Below, one piece after another: positions 61,201-64,000 of a DNA stretch of 64,000 nucleotides (its first letter is position 1; the number at the start of each line of letters is the position of its first letter). Origin of the DNA: Eumeta japonica (lineage: Eukaryota > Arthropoda > Insecta > Lepidoptera > Psychidae). Under the pieces are notes generated by a model, which did no database searches, had not been told where the DNA came from, and saw only the letters and a program-made list of their open reading frames with translations. Location: NCBI GenBank assembly GCA_005406025.1, contig BGZK01001441.1, positions 62,001 through 126,000 of the forward strand, given 5' to 3'. The translations under genes and the position numbers were made by a program.

Positions 61201-61472
61201 CAAACAAATAATAATTATTCAAACTACTAATTTTGCTCTTTCTCTCATTTCTATAAGTATTTAAAAAAAAGACAAGTATATAATAAGGAGATACTTAATA
61301 TGCACTAAAACTAAACAATGTATTAACCCACATACGACATTTATGCCTAACACATTTGTGTACGTACGTATTCACAAACATCAATATACTATGCGTTCCA
61401 CTACATGTAAATTTTGGTTATGTGAATTTATAATTGTGAAATCTCAGTTAAAAGCTTACCGTTCATCGTCAT
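46261..61472 (-). CDS. mARC: Mitochondrial amidoxime-reducing component, copy b, 8 exons
   Basis: Tandem paralogue of mARC-a with the same reaction and location expected. Coding exons in transcript order: 61460-61472, 58561-58786, 58321-58465, 56419-56513, 49641-49752, 48803-49008, 47185-47259 and 46261-46393. Every exon has exactly the same length as in copy a, all junctions are GT/AG, and the product is 334 aa with no stop. Kept: hydrophobic anchor, YPIKSC, TARQ, NFRPN, and RCVLTTIDPE with the predicted molybdenum-binding Cys267. By hand alignment about 29 of 334 residues differ, 15 of them in the 68 residues of exons 4-5 (for example YDCGDAANAWLT against YDCGKEVNEWFT). Introns are about half as long as in copy a. 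Upstream it faces SRP14, 1.7 kb away. Confidence 0.92.
46535..46615 (+). mobile_element. Tail fragment of a dispersed lepidopteran repeat
   Basis: GATTTTTGCGTGATGTGGTAACAAAAATACAGACAGGCAGAC matches in kind the tail at 50,480-50,540 (gapped, imperfect). Only the tail is present, as in truncated retro-inserts. Confidence 0.5.
46750..47110 (-). mobile_element. Decayed RTE-type retrotransposon fragment, counterpart of 5,740-6,190
   Basis: On the minus strand frames give HMKWQWADHISW and RWTDDLVRFTDHRWLQMDRD, the usual C-terminus of this polymerase group. It has stops and frameshifts. It occupies the same intron position as in mARC-a. Confidence 0.6.
47488..47533. repeat. 46-bp near-perfect palindrome
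   Basis: GTCTGTGAGATATATATA at the left is mirrored by TATATATATCTCACAGAC at the right. It lies in intron 6 of mARC-b. No matching structure is seen in copy a. The surrounding intron (47,270-48,790) shows no other recognised element. Confidence 0.8.
49015..49635. other. mARC-b intron 5: no recognised element
   Basis: AT-rich. It aligns piecewise with 9,830-11,400 (for example the CTGTGACAAGTGAATCA / CTGTAATAAGTGAATCA region). Confidence 0.4.
49880..49985. mobile_element. Dispersed-repeat fragment shared with 63,700-63,810
   Basis: Both carry CGCGGGGGAGAA, an ATCACATCATTTGCA / ATTACATCATTCGCA stretch, CAGAGCGGCA, and TTCGTGCGCTGTACTGTA. The family is unknown; probably a transposon end. Confidence 0.5.
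50252..50560 (+). mobile_element. Dispersed repeat, TACTAGCTTTTGTCC head and ACATACAGAC tail
   Basis: The head TACTAGCTTTTGTCCACAGC follows a (TA)n run. The tail has ATCAAAATCCGTTTAGTCG and AACAAACATACAGACAAACA. Same class as 8,188-9,045. Such elements are widespread in Lepidoptera. Confidence 0.6.
50600..54855. other. mARC-b intron 4, left part
   Basis: Mostly alignable in pieces with 11,520-16,300 of copy a without the transposons found there. Near 52,100 GTTAACCACTGGGCCACC is a minus-strand tRNA-like A box, a worn SINE. 51,060-51,320 and 52,330-52,440 are GC-richer and unassigned. No gene was recognised. Confidence 0.4.
54863..55027. mobile_element. 165-bp MITE with TA target
   Basis: CCCTGGTGGAAATATTTATT and AATAAATATTTCCACCAGGG are exact inverted ends (at least 31 bp), and pairing continues through the middle. 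Flanked by TA on each side (54,861-54,862 and 55,028-55,029), as in Tc1/mariner-type insertion. The whole element can fold into one hairpin. Confidence 0.85.
55328..55860 (+). pseudogene. DDE transposase fragment, broken
   Basis: ATG at 55,328 starts MGNADDPPRRN. After a hairpin insert the frame returns as RQTGYVHRRQSDADRPRVYR, SEVEEEIIRHFYEDPTTSTN, VAARMGLSQWKVW (helix-turn-helix-like) and ARLYPYHYTPVNAIEEGDPAK, then LWTDESKF, the first-Asp block of an insect DDE transposase family. Several frame changes and a truncated end show it is dead. It lies in intron 4 of mARC-b. Confidence 0.7.
55395..55444. repeat. Perfect 20-bp-arm hairpin inside the transposase relic
   Basis: AGAGTATGGCGATATAACAT (55,395-55,414), a 10-base loop, then its exact reverse complement (55,425-55,444). 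The left arm is coding (EEYGDI); the right arm interrupts the frame. Confidence 0.9.
56221..56266. repeat. Perfect 20-bp-arm hairpin in mARC-b intron 4
   Basis: TATGCACGGTCGAATAGGAA, loop ACCTAG, then the exact reverse complement. It lies about 150 bp from exon 4 on its downstream (minus-strand) side. Confidence 0.9.
57171..57346 (+). mobile_element. tRNA-derived SINE at the same site as in copy a
   Basis: GTGGCTCAGTGGTTGAGAGC and GGTTCGATCCCGACCACGGG form the tRNA-like head. The body is missing about 98 bp relative to 22,414-22,708; the tail GAGAGGGGGTGCCCCAGCAG matches. The preceding flank (GCTAAATGAAAGT, TTAACGTTAGAGCGCC) matches copy a. Confidence 0.8.
57347..58255. other. About 0.9-kb insert found only in copy b, with CA-rich repeat
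   Basis: Copy a joins the SINE tail almost directly to AACTTATTTTTA before exon 3, while copy b has about 900 bp between. It includes a degenerate (CA)n/(CGCA)n tract at 58,004-58,114 and GACACTTCGGGATATCCCTG. No family was recognised. Confidence 0.5.
58800..61450. other. mARC-b intron 1
   Basis: AT-rich. Pieces align with 27,000-27,180, 29,440-29,720 and 31,040-32,040 of copy a. Fragments with GACCACGGCTCCGCCCGGGT (59,783) and GTGTGGATACATACAGACGC (60,171) are remnants of dispersed repeats. No gene was recognised. Confidence 0.4.
61460..61472 (-). CDS. mARC: mARC-b exon 1: 13-nt coding part (MTMN + 1 nt)
   Basis: The minus strand reads ATGACGATGAACG then GTAAGC. It joins in phase to exon 2 at 58,786. 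Codon 2 differs from copy a only synonymously (ACG for ACA). Confidence 0.85.
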
Positions 61473-61760
61473 TTGAGACACCTTTTTAAAAATGTGCTAA
61501 TAAATAATTGATTGATATTAATAACTTATTCGGAAAAACTAATGCACTTTCTAAATCGAAACAACGAAATGTTAGTAAATAACACGATTAGCGCCACGGC
61601 GAGAACACGTCTGCGACGAAGCGACGAACTAATGTACTGAGCGTGAACTGAGCTTTTGATAGCGAAGAGACGAATGTACTATGTAATATTTATAAATACA
61701 ACTACATATTTGCTTAGGCCACACCAATGTATCGACATAGGTATACCATATTAGAAAATT
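61473..61760 (-). promoter_or_regulatory. mARC-b promoter/5'UTR region
   Basis: Counterpart of 32,060-32,345, about 96% identical over 245 bp by eye. Shared stretches include CGACGAAGCGACGAA, TAATGTACTGAGCGTGAACT, GATAGCGAAGAGACGAATGT and CACCAATGTATCGACATAGG. Differences include loss of CGTTC near 61,656. Confidence 0.6.
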
Positions 61761-62019
61761 GTATCGGAAATGAATTTAATTTTTTCTTGCATTACAATTA
61801 AAAGCATATACAATACATTAGAATTAGTATGATTTAGTTTCGATTCAAATTTGAATGTATGAACGTTATATTAAAAAAGAATACATAATAAAGTCAAACT
61901 CGTAAATTTTCGTTAAACATTGTTTGTCAGCCTTGAAGAATAGTGAACTATGCGTAGCAAAGTTAACCGACCAGTGTTACCATCTTAGCAATTTAGTATC
62001 TAGAGATGACTTTATAATG

Positions 62020-62290
62020 ATCTTTAAAATAGCGTCGCCTTCAAACCGGAACATACCAAATTCGATCTTGATCATGAACGAATCAACCAATGAGTTTGAG
62101 ATTTGATCTTGGAAAGTATGTTAAGCTATCAGCCCCGGTGTTTGTCGTGACAATGATTATAATCTATATATAATGATTATAATACTCGTTATCAGTCCCC
62201 AATCTTCAAGGGCTAACGTGGAGGACTTTAGGACCAAGCTCTTCGATCTGAAATAATACAATTGTGATAGGGTATAGTGGTATATGTAGA
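62020..62290 (+). mobile_element. Degenerate SINE-like element
   Basis: GCGTCGCCTTCAAACCGGAA and CAAATTCGATCTTGATCATG echo the tRNA-like head of the intact SINEs. The tail AAGCTCTTCGATCTGAAATA matches the element at the left edge of the window. Confidence 0.5.
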
Positions 62291-62299
62291 TATGTTTAT

Positions 62300-63170
62300 G
62301 AAAAGTATACGTTCGGTAGTGAGATGATCAATCTGATACAATAACAACAACGTTACTGAAGTCCAACTTCTACTATTTTTATGTAATGTTACGAATCTGT
62401 TATATATACTCAGAGATTCCGTATCATAAAATTCGGTTTAAAAATGTTATAACAGTGCAAGAATAAATATTTTTAGAGAGTAAGCTAATTGTATTATTTT
62501 TCACTTGAATTGTCGCATTCGAATTCTAAAGTTGAAAGGAGTTTTGACGTGATGAACATAGTTAAAAATAAGCTAAGAAATAAAATGGCTTCTACTCTAC
62601 TCAACGTTATTGTTTGCATTGCAAAATATTTGATGATTATGAAAACCAATAGCTTTGGCAAAATCAAACATTCCATAGAAACTCACGTTATTCAAAAGTC
62701 TTCTACTTCTCGCGATACTGTGGTACCTACTGTGGAAGTAAAATATATATCAATCAAAAAGTAAAGTTTAGTGAAATTGTTGTTCGCCCTTAAAAAAAGT
62801 TTATTAAAATTTGCTACCTATCATTTTTCCTTTCAGTATGATTAAAAAGAGAGAGAAAAGACAGTTTTAATTTAATGCATGACATATTGTTATGTGAAAA
62901 CAATTTGTCATTAGTGATTCCTGGTGACATTTTTAATGTCGAATTTGTTGATCTTCTAAAGTATATAAATTGATCTGGCGAATTTACATTTTGTAAAATG
63001 GCTACTTTATTGTTAAATGTCAACGTCATTCTTGCGAAAGTTAAAAAATGTCAACGTGTACCTTCCTTACAAGATACGTTAAATCGGATTTATAGTAGGA
63101 TGTTTGCTCGTATTTGAAACTATTTCGTGAAAATGATAATTTATAATTAGAGTAAATAACAGTAATATTA
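62300..63170. other. Region upstream of SRP14
   Basis: AT-rich. It contains an open frame at 62,489-62,764 reading LSHSNSKVERSFDVMNIVKN and KLRNKMASTLLNVIVCI, which resembles the C-terminal dimerisation region of hAT-type transposases; this is a faint relic at most. The SRP14 promoter should lie in the last few hundred bases. No TATA box was identified. Confidence 0.35.
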
Positions 63171-63174
63171 AATT

Positions 63175-63501
63175 ATGGTTCTTTTAGGAAACGATGAGGT
63201 ATTATTTACAATATTATACACTCTTGTATTCTTATATTTTACACAATATCAAGATTATTTCTAGTATGACTTCTATACTTCTCTCTCTTTACATCTATAT
63301 CGCAATATAACTTAATAAAGTTTAATGGAAGAATATAGCTTTTAAATATTTCTTAGGCATAATTTCAAAATTTTTCTAACCTGACACTTTGATTCTATTT
63401 ATTGTTATTGGTTGTATTTACTTTCTAGTTCCTTGCGGAGCTTACTAAGATGTTTCAGAAAGCTAGAACAGCTGGTTCAGTCACCATGACAATGAAAAGA
63501 T
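63175..63501 (+). CDS. Srp14: Signal recognition particle 14-kDa protein (SRP14), first two exons, partial
   Basis: SRP14 binds, with SRP9, the Alu domain of SRP RNA and slows translation while the ribosome is brought to the endoplasmic reticulum. Exon 1 (63,175-63,198) encodes MVLLGNDE and ends before GTATTA. Exon 2 (63,429-63,501) follows the acceptor TTTCTAG and encodes FLAELTKMFQKARTAGSVTM and TMKR plus one base, then GTAAGT. The N-terminal pattern (MVLL-ND-FL-EL-F-K-R-GSV-T-K) is that of SRP14. The next exons are not in the window: 63,655-63,825 is repeat, not gene. The start is the only upstream ATG in frame near the acceptor. Confidence 0.88.
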
Positions 63502-63654
63502 GTAAGTGACATTAAATTTGTTTTTAGGTGTATTTTTACACTGATAGAGTACACCGAGTCAAAGCATGTTTGTATGTTGTTGAATGTAGGCGAAAAAATA
63601 AGAAAAATATTAAATTGTATTATTTTTTTTAATCTAAGTAACTTTTTTTTTAAG

Positions 63655-63830
63655 GTACAGTACAACGCACAAAACGCTGCTGCTCTGAAGTTAGCACTAA
63701 GGCGTCGTAATGGCGTAAAATTGGCACGCGGGGGAGAAGGAAGGGTCGGGCATTACATCATTCGCAGGCAATTCAGAGCGGCAGAGTTTCGTGCGTTGTA
63801 CTGTACTAGCAAATGTGCAGCATAATAATA
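63655..63830. mobile_element. Dispersed-repeat fragment in SRP14 intron 2
   Basis: GGCACGCGGGGGAGAAGG, ATTACATCATTCGCAGGCAA and TTCGTGCGTTGTACTGTACT match the fragment at 49,880-49,985. The open frame here (63,574-63,825) is a by-product of its composition. The last 170 bases of the window show nothing. Confidence 0.5.
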
Positions 63831-64000
63831 GTAAGAATAAGTTATCAGGTAATTTTACTGTTGTATCAAATAGCCTATGGGGTAAAACAGAAAAAAATTA
63901 TAAAATTTTTGTCTTATTTCCTTCAGTGCTCCCTATATCTAAGGCTTCTATGTGAAATTACCTAATTCACTATACACAAAATATACTTTGTTCTAAAGTT

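Noticed and set aside
63574..63825. A third SRP14 exon
   Set aside because: The sequence does not resemble SRP14 and matches a dispersed repeat at 49,880-49,985.

Overview
This is AT-rich, intron-heavy animal DNA crowded with transposons. Spliced genes, RTE/jockey/R1-type retrotransposon fragments, tRNA-derived SINEs and typical dispersed repeats (heads like TACTAGCTGTCCCGC, tails like AACATACAGACAGAC) point to an insect, most likely a moth or butterfly. The order-level call is inference.

Three conserved genes can be read from the sequence. The last two exons of DNA polymerase alpha subunit B (POLA2) are at 2392-3029 (+). Two complete 8-exon genes for the mitochondrial amidoxime-reducing component, a MOSC-domain molybdenum enzyme, lie in tandem on the minus strand: mARC-a at 3184-32059 and mARC-b at 46261-61472. 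The first two exons of the signal recognition particle protein SRP14 are at 63175-63501 (+). Every splice junction of both mARC genes could be placed with GT/AG ends and matching phase. Each gene starts with a 13-nt coding exon and gives 334 aa. The copies differ at about 29 residues, and half of these fall in exons 4-5.

The mARC pair arose from a segmental duplication. Homology between the two units starts left of POLA2's last exons (about 750 and 45,110) and ends beyond the mARC promoters (about 32,380 and 61,790). The second unit carries a broken copy of the POLA2 3' end (45590-46104). The ancestral order was probably POLA2 > < mARC, SRP14 >. Unit A is about 31 kb and unit B about 17 kb. 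Most of the difference is DNA transposons, MITEs and retrotransposon pieces in the introns of mARC-a, and several matching empty sites survive in mARC-b.

Between the units (about 32.4-45.1 kb) are a 14-bp minisatellite (33.07-33.48 kb), a minisatellite of roughly 200 units of 36-37 bp (33.77-42.95 kb) with higher-order structure, an R1-clade retrotransposon inserted inside that array with a 14-bp target-site duplication, and a jockey-type fragment. Many short, near-perfect hairpins are scattered through the window. For some, the duplicate copy or the expected coding sequence shows only one arm, which suggests templated strand-switch mutation.
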